Virus record (IMG/VR): IMGVR_UViG_3300042507_006854
Coordinates: 82,950-146,949 of that record
Source: a virus
Direction: 5' to 3' (one strand)
DNA: 64,000 nucleotides
Shown: positions 18,533-27,285 of the stretch, piece after piece
How positions within the stretch are numbered: the stretch's first letter is position 1
Layout: every line of letters begins with the position of its first letter
Position numbers and translations under genes: made by a program
The notes under the pieces: model-generated
Seen by the model: only the letters and a program-made list of their open reading frames with translations
The model's database searches: none
What the model was told of the DNA's origin: nothing

Positions 18533-19387
18533 CTAACCTATTACTGGCCATAGTTGTGCCCCTCCGTTCTGTGAAGAATTTTGTGCTTCTCCGTCTATTT
18601 CATCTGAACAGCTATCGCCCCCATCGTCTGTTTCGTCTAAATCTTCCTCTTTTTCATCTTCTTCTTCTTCGTTTTCGTCGTCATCGTCTTTATCGGGCGG
18701 ATAATCTTTATTACGTTTTCTATTCTTATCGGGTCTTTTATCTCTACATCCTGGACAATTTGGATCATTATTACTTATTACCGTATCATCGGGATTTAGT
18801 AATTCATTTGCCAAAGCGCCTACCGCTCCTGCAGCGAGAGTCGCGGCGGCTCCAACTCCTTGAGGACTACTGAGAGCGCCATCTATCGCAGCTTTTGTAG
18901 CCGCTTTAGCTTCTGCATTTAAAGCTGTTTGCTCCATTTTTGCTAAGCCATGAGCATGCTCTCTTATAAAATTTTCTTTACGTACAGTTTGATTTAACAG
19001 GTCAGATTTTCTCACCTCGTTAAAATTTTCCATTAGAGATTTAGCGCTTGTATCTCCACGCCAAGCTGCTTGTTTAGACGCTTTATCCCATAAGCTTGCT
19101 GGAGAGGATGGTTTGAGAATGTTGTCTCTTAAATAACCTTGCATTTCGGGCCTATTAAGTTGTGCCCTTGCAGCTTGAGTTATTCCATCTCGACCAGTAT
19201 TATTTACGATAGTATTACTAACTTCACCGATTTTATATCCAGGTTTACCAACACCAGCCTTTAATCCTTGAGAAATACCTCTTGATGTTGACCACGATTT
19301 ACTTACAGCCTTTGCTGCTGCAGCCACTGCAGCGCTTTGTGTCGCAGCTCTTGCGGCGAGTCCACCTAATAGTAAAGGAAATCCCAT
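18533..19387 (-). CDS. Ala-rich protein with acidic C-terminus, 284 aa
   Basis: N-terminal 40 residues are Ala-rich with membrane-active character (LLLGGLAARAATQSAAVAAA); a second hydrophobic stretch is GVGAAATLAAGAVGALANEL (about 180-200); then CPGC, a KR-rich patch and a long Asp/Glu run (about residues 235-265). Its start codon shares a base with the stop of paralog C (TAATG) and is preceded by a strong GGGGGGAGG. Layout is similar to the 248-aa protein of the neighbouring operon. Possibly an internal virion or injected protein; function unknown. Confidence 0.5.
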   Translation of the reverse strand: MGFPLLLGGLAARAATQSAAVAAAAKAVSKSWSTSRGISQGLKAGVGKPGYKIGEVSNTIVNNTGRDGITQAARAQLNRPEMQGYLRDNILKPSSPASLWDKASKQAAWRGDTSAKSLMENFNEVRKSDLLNQTVRKENFIREHAHGLAKMEQTALNAEAKAATKAAIDGALSSPQGVGAAATLAAGAVGALANELLNPDDTVISNNDPNCPGCRDKRPDKNRKRNKDYPPDKDDDDENEEEEDEKEEDLDETDDGGDSCSDEIDGEAQNSSQNGGAQLWPVIG

Positions 19388-21252
19388 TAGCTACCTCCCC
19401 CCGCTGCCGATGGAGCTAATTTAAAATTTGAATGTCTACGAGAAAACGTATTTAAAGAAGGATAAGCTTTCAATCTTTTTCTATTAAAAAAGGTAAGAGA
19501 TCTTTTCATGCGATTTGTTTGTGTCATAAGTAGTGGGAATTTATTTATTATATTTTTTACATATAAATTTCTTTTATATACCTCAAATTTTTGAAAATTT
19601 TTCCAAAAACCGTCCTCCATAGAATTAAAAGATATAGAGGTAAATTCTTTAGAAATACTAGTATCAAATAATAAAGATAATCCCATTGATTTTTTAATGG
19701 ACACATCTATCAAAGAATTATCTCCATAATTAGAATGAACTAGCAAAAAGTCTGCATTTGTACCGCATGGTTCTTCGTTAGTGCTAAGATATTCCATAAA
19801 AACAGTTGTTCCGCTAGGTATAATTCCATTCCAAGTACCCAAATTAAATGTTTTATTTCCGGTATATAAGCCACTATATAATTTGTAAAATAAAGTATTT
19901 TGAATCGGAATTTCTTGTTTTAAGAAATTATTTACTTTATAGACATTACAATCTAATAACATTGATACAAAATAATTTAAATTCGCCTGTTGTAAATTAT
20001 CTAAACCAGAAATAAAAGAAATATTATCTGGAGCTGGCGCGCTTCCGCTTATAAATGAATTCATAGTATTAAGATATGTTAACATTTCATTCGTAATTAA
20101 TCCGGAAATAGGCCAGGTGCTCATAATACCTGTATCTCCTAAATTAGCTAATTCCGTGGGACTTTTAGAAATCAAACCTGTTGGAAATACAAAACCATTA
20201 TTTACATATATTGAATTTACGTCTATCCCAGGAACCGAAATACCATATGATGTTTTAACATAATTTAAAATTCCTGTATAACCAGTAAATGAACATGATC
20301 TAGGATCACTTGGATTAATATATTTTTTACATCTGAAGTTATTAAATGGTTTAAAATTTTGAACACTCGTTTCGAAAGTTTCTACTACTGTATTAAAAAC
20401 TCTTGTGGATCCGCTATGTGGTGAAATATACACAATTTTCTGAGAATAATGATTACCAGTAGAAATTAGTAAAATACCATTAAGATTACTATTTGCAGAA
20501 ATAGAATTTTGAGTAATTACGGTGTCAATATTTAATCTTGGTAATTGATGCAAGTAAATTGATTGTGGATAGATTACATATCCAGAATAATCTTTATTAT
20601 AAATAAAATTATTAATGTTATTTATAGCATTTAATGTTGCTAAATTTCCAGTAACAAAAGATCTTCTTAAATTTCCAGTTAATTGTTCAAAATTATAAAC
20701 ATTTGGAGAATCGATATAATCAATAATTCCGGTCGATAAGCCAGAATTAAAAAAACCAGTTACTGGAACTGATTTAATACCAGATAAAATTTTTGTATTG
20801 TGGACGCCCCAATCTTTTGGAAATGAAAATCTTACATAATCTAATAGAGGATGGGTATCTTCATTATTAAAGTTTTTGTTTATTCTTATAAAATTAAAAA
20901 ATCCTTGATCAAGAGTATCTCTTTGAATAGGTGGAGTATCGATACTATACAATTCACCATAAAAAGTATGAGAATATTTTGAAATAGTTTTAAAATAATC
21001 TTTAACATTTAAAGGATGTTCGGTCCAAACGATTTTGCTATGATAAGCTTTTAAATTCTCATCTATAGAATTATCAATTTCTTTTTGTAGTACAAGCGCA
21101 GTGTTAGGGACTCTTAAAGTACCAAGGTTATCGATAGAAATAATATAACCATTTAATTTTGTGTTGAGAGAAGGGGTTAGATCAACGTTCTCTAACAAAT
21201 TAATAGGCCCTCCAAACCCAATTTTACTAGCATCGGAAATTAGTTGTTGCAT
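19387..21252 (-). CDS. Large virion-type paralog C (621 aa)
   Basis: Family blocks: NLGTLRVPNTALV, FYGELYSID, KIVYISPHSGSTRVFNTVV, a KYINPSDPRSCSFTGYTGI segment shared with paralog D, LKQEIPIQNTLFYKLYSGLY and LGTWNGIIPSGTTVF. It lacks the propeller insert of paralog B. Very likely a virion surface or appendage component. A group I intron lies in its leader and an in-frame TAA precedes the ATG by two codons. Confidence 0.55.
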   Translation of the reverse strand: MQQLISDASKIGFGGPINLLENVDLTPSLNTKLNGYIISIDNLGTLRVPNTALVLQKEIDNSIDENLKAYHSKIVWTEHPLNVKDYFKTISKYSHTFYGELYSIDTPPIQRDTLDQGFFNFIRINKNFNNEDTHPLLDYVRFSFPKDWGVHNTKILSGIKSVPVTGFFNSGLSTGIIDYIDSPNVYNFEQLTGNLRRSFVTGNLATLNAINNINNFIYNKDYSGYVIYPQSIYLHQLPRLNIDTVITQNSISANSNLNGILLISTGNHYSQKIVYISPHSGSTRVFNTVVETFETSVQNFKPFNNFRCKKYINPSDPRSCSFTGYTGILNYVKTSYGISVPGIDVNSIYVNNGFVFPTGLISKSPTELANLGDTGIMSTWPISGLITNEMLTYLNTMNSFISGSAPAPDNISFISGLDNLQQANLNYFVSMLLDCNVYKVNNFLKQEIPIQNTLFYKLYSGLYTGNKTFNLGTWNGIIPSGTTVFMEYLSTNEEPCGTNADFLLVHSNYGDNSLIDVSIKKSMGLSLLFDTSISKEFTSISFNSMEDGFWKNFQKFEVYKRNLYVKNIINKFPLLMTQTNRMKRSLTFFNRKRLKAYPSLNTFSRRHSNFKLAPSAAGGGS

Positions 21253-21332
21253 ATTTTTTTAACCAATGAATAGATTACCTGGAGCTCTAGCTTTTCTGGG
21301 TGCCGGAGCTTTATTCTTTCTATACAATTATC

Positions 21333-21553
21333 AACGTGTTATCGTGCGGGAGTTTACCCCGCACATCTCTACGTCACCGTAGAGTTCAGACTATATCTTG
21401 TTTACGCTTGCGCGTAAATCAGGGCGCTCGTGGACAGTTTATTGTTTTGTGCTACTCACTGTCTAGTCGTTGCACCTTCTACTTACTATTGCACTTCAGT
21501 AGCTTGGCTCAAGATTGTCTTCTTAAAAAGAGTTTCCTTGAATTCACCCCGAA
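21333..21553 (-). ncRNA. Group I intron, copy 3
   Basis: The 3' half is almost identical to copies 1 and 2; the P5/P6 and P7-distal region is diverged but keeps the core (GGTGCAACGACTAG, AAGATATAGTCT). Paired changes such as TTTACGCTTGCGCGTAAA versus TTTACGTTTGCACGTAAA support the P8 helix. The 5' exon again ends ATGACCT. No ORF. Located before paralog C. Confidence 0.85.
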
Positions 21554-21561
21554 AGGTCATA

Positions 21562-21595
21562 TTTAAATTTTTAAAGAACATCCTTTATTACACAT
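21562..21595 (-). promoter_or_regulatory. Late-promoter-like motif plus boxA-like element before intron 3
   Basis: ATGTGTAATAAAGG is followed by GTTCTTTAAAAATTTAAAT (21579-21561) and ATGACC. Same arrangement as before introns 2 and 4. Confidence 0.48.
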
Positions 21596-21644
21596 TTTTA
21601 AATAAAAACCTTGTTTTTTTTAAAAAAAACTTTATAATTCTTTT

Positions 21645-22676
21645 ATGGCTGAAAATATCAATACAATTAAAAATAAACTAAATCAATATTTTAAAATTGG
21701 TAAGAATGTATTACTTGAAGGCCGTCATGGAACTGGAAAAACAAGTCTTGTCACAGAAGTATTTAGTAAAAATTGTAAAAATTGGCTTTATTTTTCTGGG
21801 TCAACCCTCGACCCATGGGTAGATTTTGTTGGAGTTCCCAAAGAAATTAAAAAAGGGAATGATTATGTTCTTTCGTTTGTTCTTCCGGAAAAAATGGCAG
21901 ACGATAAAGTAGAAGCTATTTTTATTGATGAGTATAATCGTAGCCACAAAAAAATTCGCAATGCTACTATGGAACTTGTTCAGTTCAAAAGCATTAATGG
22001 GCGTAAATTCCCCAATCTTAAAGTTGTATGGGCTGCTATTAATCCAAGCGATGACGAAGAAGAATACGACGTAGAAGAACTAGATGGCGCACAAACAGAT
22101 CGTTTTCAAATTAGAATCAAAGTTCCATTTGTTCCTGATATTGAGTATTTCCAAAATAAATTTGGTAACGATTGGGCCAAATCAGCCCTTGAATGGTGGA
22201 ATGGAATGCCAGATAAAGCTAAAAAATTAGTATCACCACGTAGGCTTGATTATGCACTAGAAATTCATAAAGAAGGTGGGGATATCTTTGACGTTATTCC
22301 ACTAGAAACAAACCCAACAAAGTTAATTGCAACATTAAAACTCGGAAGTCTTGAAGATAAAATCAAAAGTCTTTATAAACTAAAAGATGCAAAAAAAGCT
22401 CAACAATTTTTTGAAGACGAGAATAGTTTTCAAGCTGCGTTACCAATTATTAAAAGAAAAGCTGATTACATGAAATTCTTTTTACCAACTATTGATAACG
22501 AACGCATTACTTCTCTTTTCTTCAGCGATGCACATTATAAAACATTTATTTTAGATCATGCTCCATATTTTAAACCAGCATTAGAAGAAATTTCAAAATT
22601 AAAATCTGTTAGTAAAGATGATATTCGTATGATTAATCATGCTCTTAAACAAGTGGGAAATATTACTTATTTTTAA
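21645..22676 (+). CDS. MoxR-type AAA+ ATPase
   Basis: Walker A is GRHGTGKTS (about residues 26-34) and Walker B AIFIDEYNR (about 90); sensor-1-like VVWAAINPS and an arginine-bearing DRFQIRIKV follow. The LDGAQTDRF segment is typical of the MoxR/dynein-midasin clade. Likely partner of the metallopeptidase-VWA protein at 7759-8997. A TATAAT box ends 6 nt before the ATG, so the mRNA is probably leaderless. Confidence 0.82.
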   Translation: MAENINTIKNKLNQYFKIGKNVLLEGRHGTGKTSLVTEVFSKNCKNWLYFSGSTLDPWVDFVGVPKEIKKGNDYVLSFVLPEKMADDKVEAIFIDEYNRSHKKIRNATMELVQFKSINGRKFPNLKVVWAAINPSDDEEEYDVEELDGAQTDRFQIRIKVPFVPDIEYFQNKFGNDWAKSALEWWNGMPDKAKKLVSPRRLDYALEIHKEGGDIFDVIPLETNPTKLIATLKLGSLEDKIKSLYKLKDAKKAQQFFEDENSFQAALPIIKRKADYMKFFLPTIDNERITSLFFSDAHYKTFILDHAPYFKPALEEISKLKSVSKDDIRMINHALKQVGNITYF

Positions 22677-22885
22677 TAAAAAAATAATTCTTTATTAAAA
22701 GCCCAGCCAGTTAATACCAATAGCCCCATTTGTAAAAATGATGCCCAACAGAATGGTGGTTCTAATTTTATACCAAATCCTAAACGTATAAAAATTAAAC
22801 AAGCGGCTACAGCAAATAATGTTATTGAAACTATCAACATTAAATTGACTACTTTTTTGATGATTTTCTTAGTTTGGGTTTTCAT
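22673..22885 (-). CDS. Small membrane protein with two predicted helices, possible holin
   Basis: 70 residues from MKTQTKKIIKKV; a TTG start further up (22909) is less likely because AGGCGAA, a good ribosome site, precedes 22885. Two hydrophobic helices (about residues 15-33 and 45-63) after a basic N-terminus. It overlaps the preceding gene by 17 nt. Pairing with a membrane-anchored coiled-coil protein and a late promoter suggests a lysis function, but this is inference. Confidence 0.5.
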   Translation of the reverse strand: MKTQTKKIIKKVVNLMLIVSITLFAVAACLIFIRLGFGIKLEPPFCWASFLQMGLLVLTGWAFNKELFFY

Positions 22886-23207
22886 TTCGCCTAGATTCCA
22901 GAATAGCAACCATTTGCTCTATCTGCCTCAACCTTATTTCTATAAGTTCTAATGTTTTGTTTTGCGAAAGATCTATTTGATTTTTAATTTCTAATTGGCC
23001 CAAAATAAGCTCAATTCTTTGAACCTTTTCTGAAGTTTTTTGGTATTCAGTTTTTGTAATAAAATTGTTTTGTAAATATAAACTGGCGACCATAAATGCC
23101 AAGATTGCCAATTTCCATATATTATCAAACGATAAAAAATCTGATAAATGTACGGGCTTTGGATTATTTGCTACAATTTTTTTAGTATTTTTATTAGAAG
23201 TAAGCAT
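22869..23207 (-). CDS. Membrane-anchored coiled-coil protein, 112 aa, possible spanin-like
   Basis: One membrane helix (about residues 30-48, IWKLAILAFMVASLYL) followed by a long heptad-rich coiled coil to the C-terminus. A TGTGTAATATATAATATC motif lies 13 nt upstream, so it is probably a late gene. Topology would suit an inner-membrane spanin or other envelope protein; no sequence family is recognised. Confidence 0.5.
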   Translation of the reverse strand: MLTSNKNTKKIVANNPKPVHLSDFLSFDNIWKLAILAFMVASLYLQNNFITKTEYQKTSEKVQRIELILGQLEIKNQIDLSQNKTLELIEIRLRQIEQMVAILESRRNENPN

Positions 23208-23241
23208 GGTAAAAACGTATGATATTATATATTACACATAA

Positions 23242-23901
23242 ATGGCATATATTAATACAGATATACCACTTTTTTCTGCTTATTTAGATACAAGTTTTTT
23301 ATATGATAAAGAATCTCGGAGTACAAATGAGTTTATTCCGGTAGAAGTGTTTGGATTTACCTCTTTAAATCGGCGTTGCGCCCTTTTTTCTGTAATGACT
23401 GAAATGGGTAGCGTACATGCTCGTGTTCCTATCCATTATTTAACAGATCTTCTGCCAGAAGAAGGTTTAACGAACTTTCCATTAGATTGGCTAGAACTTT
23501 GGGATTGTTACTCTCCATATGTTACAGTGAATAGGTACGAATATTTAAAACATAGTGCTTGTAAAATTGTATTGAAAAATCGGGAATGGCATGACGCTAC
23601 GTATTTAATGACATTTGATTGGGCTTATGGGCCGCAACACCAAACTGGCCAAAGTGAAAATCCTGGGGGTCATAAACAGGGGCATCTTCTAATTGGTAAA
23701 GGTGGTCAATATTTTTTCCAGCCTGGAAATCGTATTGTTTGGCGTGATGGGGGCGCTTTTATAGGAAAAGAATTAAAAGGGCACGAAAAATGGAAAGTAT
23801 TTAGTAAGGAATTTTCTTGCGAACAAACTGGTAGTCGCTGGTTTGCTGGTGAAGAAGAACTTTATTTTTATCAGTTTGAACCTAATAAAGATAAGTCTTG
23901 A
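23242..23901 (+). CDS. Conserved hypothetical protein, 219 aa
   Basis: Soluble, Trp/Tyr-rich protein with sections WLELWDCYSPYVTVNRYEY and WAYGPQHQTGQSENPGGHKQ; no function recognised. Situated just upstream of ThyX on the same strand. Confidence 0.5.
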   Translation: MAYINTDIPLFSAYLDTSFLYDKESRSTNEFIPVEVFGFTSLNRRCALFSVMTEMGSVHARVPIHYLTDLLPEEGLTNFPLDWLELWDCYSPYVTVNRYEYLKHSACKIVLKNREWHDATYLMTFDWAYGPQHQTGQSENPGGHKQGHLLIGKGGQYFFQPGNRIVWRDGGAFIGKELKGHEKWKVFSKEFSCEQTGSRWFAGEEELYFYQFEPNKDKS

Positions 23902-23934
23902 ATTTTAATTCATTTAATTATAATATATTCAACA

Positions 23935-24558
23935 ATGAATAATACTGTTGAATTAATTGGTTACTATGGTTCTGATGAAGTAATTGCCTGTTCTGCTTGG
24001 ACTTCTACTTCACGTAATTTGACAGAAGAAAAGCGCGAAAGAATTGAGGGGTTGATTAATATGCTTTGGTCTAATGGGCACGAGACTCCATTTGAAAAGG
24101 GTGTCGTTCATTTTTTAGTAAATACAGATATTGCTACTCATATTCATCTTCTCAAACATCGTATTTCGAGCATCAATGCTGAATCAGCGCGCTATAAAGA
24201 ATTAAAAGAAGATAAATATTATGTTCCTCATGATTGGCCCATTGAATGGATTGAAAAATTAGAAAACTACACATCGCAAGGATTGAAATTATACCATGAA
24301 TGCGTCGATAGTCTTACAAAGCATTATGGAATTGATCGAAAGCGCGCTAAAGAATCAGCAAGATTTTTTAGAACCTATAACACTCAAATTGAAGCAGATG
24401 TTATGTTTAATATGCGTAGTTTTGCTAATTTCTTAAAATTAAGAGATAGTGAGCACGCTCAAAAAGAAGTGCGAGACATTGCTCAGCAAATGGCGCAAGC
24501 AGTAAAGTCTATAGAAAATAGACCTTTTAAATATACTTTAAAAGTCTTTGGTTATTAA
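23935..24558 (+). CDS. thyX: Flavin-dependent thymidylate synthase ThyX
   Basis: Makes dTMP from dUMP using FAD and methylene-tetrahydrofolate. Family signature RHRxxSxNxxSxRY is present as KHRISSINAESARY (about residues 74-87); HETPFEKG (about 48-55) and the C-terminal NMRSFANFLKLRDSEHAQ are also typical. 207 residues is a normal length. A TATAAT box lies 10 nt before the ATG. It supplies thymidine for phage DNA synthesis. Confidence 0.95.
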   Translation: MNNTVELIGYYGSDEVIACSAWTSTSRNLTEEKRERIEGLINMLWSNGHETPFEKGVVHFLVNTDIATHIHLLKHRISSINAESARYKELKEDKYYVPHDWPIEWIEKLENYTSQGLKLYHECVDSLTKHYGIDRKRAKESARFFRTYNTQIEADVMFNMRSFANFLKLRDSEHAQKEVRDIAQQMAQAVKSIENRPFKYTLKVFGY

Positions 24559-25140
24559 TTAGGGCAAACTAATTTTAACTAAGGCGTATCCGTTTTCGTC
24601 TTTACGGCTTAAGAATTTTCCGATAACAACGATTCCGTCTGTAGCTATACGACCATTCGATCCAACGTAAGCTGCATCTCCGATATCAGGAGCACCTCCG
24701 CCGCCACCACGATTGGTTTCATCAATATCATTGATAAGAATAAGACCTCTTGTTAATACTGGAACTGCTTGAATATCTTTAATAATAACATCCATTTCAG
24801 CAGCTTTACGAGAATTAAAGATTAATTTTTCGCCATTTTCATCAAATTCACGAATATCTTTAAGTAGAACACCTATTGCTGTTGGTACATCATCATGATT
24901 AACAACAGGTTCCACTTGACCAACTAATTCAAAATTTTGCGTTACAGTATTTGTATATACAGCGCCAGGAGCGGAAGATCCTAAGTCCAAAGGCCCTGCA
25001 GTTCTTTTATCAGAAGCTCCAGTTGATTTCCAGCTTCTTTTTGGCTTAACAAGAGTTCCTTTATTTGCAATAGCTGTGCAAGCAAAAAAGTTTAAAACTT
25101 CATGTTCACTATAATCTCTAAATGGAAGTAAGTTTGGCAT
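24559..25140 (-). CDS. Virion structural protein, possible capsid decoration (193 aa)
   Basis: N-terminus MPNLLPFRDYSEHEVLNFFA followed by NKGTLVKP and VYTNTVTQNFELVGQVEPVV, then a C-terminal beta domain with GNGRIATDG-like turn and KFLSRKDENGYALVKI. The arrangement resembles small phage head-decoration or head-fibre proteins. GAGTGTAATATCAAT (25143-25157) lies directly before the ATG, the clearest late motif in the window. Exact role not shown. Confidence 0.55.
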   Translation of the reverse strand: MPNLLPFRDYSEHEVLNFFACTAIANKGTLVKPKRSWKSTGASDKRTAGPLDLGSSAPGAVYTNTVTQNFELVGQVEPVVNHDDVPTAIGVLLKDIREFDENGEKLIFNSRKAAEMDVIIKDIQAVPVLTRGLILINDIDETNRGGGGGAPDIGDAAYVGSNGRIATDGIVVIGKFLSRKDENGYALVKISLP

Positions 25141-25142
25141 AT

Positions 25143-25157
25143 ATTGATATTACACTC
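25143..25157 (-). promoter_or_regulatory. Late-promoter-like motif
   Basis: GAGTGTAATATCAAT ends 2 nt before the ATG of the 193-aa virion gene. Confidence 0.55.
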
Positions 25158-25257
25158 AAAAAATAGATTATCTACTTTTTTTTAAATTAAATTATTTAAT
25201 TTATTTACATTACACTTTTTTTTATATTTAAATAGATTATTTATATAATTTATAACA

Positions 25258-25740
25258 ATGGATTTACAACAAATTTTAAATATACAAGAATTAGAAGGGT
25301 TACATCTCGATGTAATGTTTGGAGCAGTACCTAAACGTTTAATAGGAGATGTTTCTAAAAAATTTAATAAACGTAAAACAAAAAATTTATTTTATATAAT
25401 ATTCGGAGTTTATTTAAAGGAATCTAAACAATATATTGTATTTACGAGCGTATTTAAATCTTCTAGAAAAAAAATAGAAAATCAATGGTTTTCAGAAGTA
25501 ATGGTTGATTCAGCAGTATTTGAAGACAAACAGAAAGTTCTAGATTATTTATATGATTTTATGGATAATTTTGAAGAGCACGAAAGGATTATTAATGAAG
25601 AAATTATGAGTATGGGTATGATGCCAGCCATAGAAGCTTTTCGATATTTACTCATATGGAATAGAGGAATTTTCGATTATTTCAATATTTTTATTGAAAG
25701 CGAGAATAAAAAACGATTTAAATTTTTAAAATTGTTTTAA
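25258..25740 (+). CDS. Hypothetical protein, 160 aa
   Basis: Mixed alpha/beta protein starting MDLQQILNIQELEG, C-terminus rich in aromatic residues. TATAAT (25244-25249) lies 8 nt before the ATG. No family recognised. Confidence 0.5.
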   Translation: MDLQQILNIQELEGLHLDVMFGAVPKRLIGDVSKKFNKRKTKNLFYIIFGVYLKESKQYIVFTSVFKSSRKKIENQWFSEVMVDSAVFEDKQKVLDYLYDFMDNFEEHERIINEEIMSMGMMPAIEAFRYLLIWNRGIFDYFNIFIESENKKRFKFLKLF

Positions 25741-25772
25741 CAACCGCTCATAATAATATTATTATACTAAAT

Positions 25773-25976
25773 TTAACGACAAGACGAAGAAGATGAAGAA
25801 TAACCGTCATGGCCAGGCCTTCCATAAAAAGGACAACTTGGCCCACATTGATGAATACTTGGAGGAGATTGGGGTGGACTAATAGGCCCTAGACTAGGGG
25901 CTCCTGGAATTCCACATGGATCAGGCGGTATGCAATTATTAATGGTTGAACCTGCAGATGATGTTGAAACGCTCAT
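25773..25976 (-). CDS. Small Ser/Pro/Cys-rich protein, tandem paralog 1
   Basis: 67 residues from MSVSTSSAGSTINNCIPPD; the longer frame to a TTG is not supported. The N-terminus matches its upstream neighbour (MSAASSSAGGTINNCIPPA) nearly residue for residue, then diverges into a Pro/Ser-rich tail ending in a Ser run. Tandem duplicate genes with a constant N-terminus and variable tail. Confidence 0.5.
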   Translation of the reverse strand: MSVSTSSAGSTINNCIPPDPCGIPGAPSLGPISPPQSPPSIHQCGPSCPFYGRPGHDGYSSSSSSCR

Positions 25977-25981
25977 AATAT

Positions 25982-26197
25982 TTATTTTAAAGTTTTTGTA
26001 GGTGATGGAGTTGGTGGTTGAGGACCCTGTGGTGGCATACCAGGGTAAGGATAAAAAGAATCTCCAGGGTTCATTGATGGGGGCCACTCTGTACACTGCC
26101 CTTGACCTGGATAATCAGGTCCAGTACAAGAAGATGAACTTGCTGGAGGAATACAATTATTTATTGTACCCCCAGCTGATGATGAAGCGGCACTCAT
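25982..26197 (-). CDS. Small Ser/Pro/Cys-rich protein, tandem paralog 2
   Basis: 71 residues starting MSAASSSAGGTINNCIPPA; low-complexity Pro/Gly/Tyr-rich remainder. AAGTGTAATAATATTATT (26198-26215) lies directly before the ATG, a late-type start. Probably a small virion-associated or secreted protein; no family recognised. Confidence 0.52.
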   Translation of the reverse strand: MSAASSSAGGTINNCIPPASSSSCTGPDYPGQGQCTEWPPSMNPGDSFYPYPGMPPQGPQPPTPSPTKTLK

Positions 26198-26227
26198 AAT
26201 AATATTATTACACTTTTTTAAAAAAAA

Positions 26228-26255
26228 TTGACTTATTTAAATTAAATGCTATAAT
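26228..26255 (+). promoter_or_regulatory. Sigma70-like promoter, leaderless geometry
   Basis: TTGACT (26228-26233), 16-nt spacer, TATAAT (26250-26255). The ATG at 26262 is 6 nt after the -10 box, close to the expected transcription start. Confidence 0.65.
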
Positions 26256-26261
26256 ATGTTT

Positions 26262-26480
26262 ATGTATTGGCCATCTATGCAAGTATTAAAAAGCAGCGAT
26301 CTTTGGAAAAAGCTCGATAAAAAAATGAAATGGACTTTTATGGGTATGTGGACTGTTGAGGATTCACAAGTTCATTCTGATAACCCAGAATATAAATTAG
26401 AGCCAAATATGGCTTATATTAACAAAAGAAAATCAGGTTTTAAACCTCGCCCGAAACGAGAAGAAGAATTTGATGATTAA
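26262..26480 (+). CDS. Hypothetical protein, 72 aa
   Basis: Starts MYWPSMQVLKSSDLWKK; an ATG at 26256 is too close to the -10 box to be used. Basic C-terminus (KPRPKREEEFDD). No family recognised. Ends convergent with, and overlapping by 4 nt, the next minus-strand gene. Confidence 0.5.
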   Translation: MYWPSMQVLKSSDLWKKLDKKMKWTFMGMWTVEDSQVHSDNPEYKLEPNMAYINKRKSGFKPRPKREEEFDD

Positions 26481-26815
26481 TTTTGATAAGTAATATAAGC
26501 AAATACTGGAGCACTACCATTAGTTGCTACCAGTCTTATATTGGCAATAGGAGAATCAAAGAAAATAGGGTCTCCATATCCAGCGCCAACTCCCGTAGCT
26601 GTATAAAAAGAAAGTGCATTTGCTACCCCACCTTCTAAAAACATAGGGTGTTGAGTTAATTCTGTTTTAGCTTGTAAATTAATATCTACACTAGAACCGC
26701 TAGCATAAATAACTACAAAACCATTTTTACATAAAGCTGTGTTAACCCATCGTCCAGTAAATGGGGCAGATTGTCCGGTTGCTAAAAATTCGGTCTTAAT
26801 AAGAGAAGGGTTCAT
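26477..26815 (-). CDS. Small virion-type beta protein, 112 aa
   Basis: Starts MNPSLIKTEFLATGQSAPF; compact beta-rich protein with hydrophobic strands and no charged enzyme motif. TGTGTAATTATGAA lies just before the ATG. Similar size and composition to the plus-strand protein at 38139; both are probably small capsid-surface proteins. Confidence 0.5.
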   Translation of the reverse strand: MNPSLIKTEFLATGQSAPFTGRWVNTALCKNGFVVIYASGSSVDINLQAKTELTQHPMFLEGGVANALSFYTATGVGAGYGDPIFFDSPIANIRLVATNGSAPVFAYITYQN

Positions 26816-26872
26816 TATTCATAATTACACATAAAATAGATAGTTTTTGTTTTAAAATTTAAAATAATACAA

Positions 26873-27280
26873 ATGAATAGACAAAAAACAATATGCTTTT
26901 TACGCCAAATCTGTTTGCAATATGAAGTTAAAGTTAGATTTCGTACCCGTTTTGATAAAGAATTAGACGGAGAAGCAGATACTGAAAAAGAAATAATTTA
27001 TATAGATAAAAAATTACCACGTAGAGCCATGGCTGAAGCGGTATTTCATGAATTGGGTCATATTTATTGTGTCCGAAAAGGTATTTGGAATAAATTCCAT
27101 AAAGAGCATGATTATTCCGCAATCAAATCATTCAAAGCAGAGAATTGGATTGAACACTGGGCCAAACGCGAATGGGATGCGTGGGGTATGAGAAAAATAT
27201 TTGGACAGTATCGATTTGTTTATTTAAAAAGCGAAAAGAAAAAATTAGTAAAATGGTTTGAAAAAAAATTCAACTTATAA
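26873..27280 (+). CDS. HExxH metallopeptidase-like protein (135 aa)
   Basis: Contains EAVFHELGHIYC (HELGH, about residues 60-64) after a beta hairpin with EKEIIYIDKKLP, the layout of short ImmA/IrrE-like zincins. A downstream WAKREWDAWGM helix may supply the third ligand. Target unknown. Confidence 0.6.
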   Translation: MNRQKTICFLRQICLQYEVKVRFRTRFDKELDGEADTEKEIIYIDKKLPRRAMAEAVFHELGHIYCVRKGIWNKFHKEHDYSAIKSFKAENWIEHWAKREWDAWGMRKIFGQYRFVYLKSEKKKLVKWFEKKFNL

Positions 27281-27285
27281 ACTTA

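Noticed and set aside
18487-18873. 128-codon plus-strand ORF
   Set aside because: Antisense to the acidic tail of the 284-aa protein; its Arg/Leu-rich sequence is a shadow of acidic codons.
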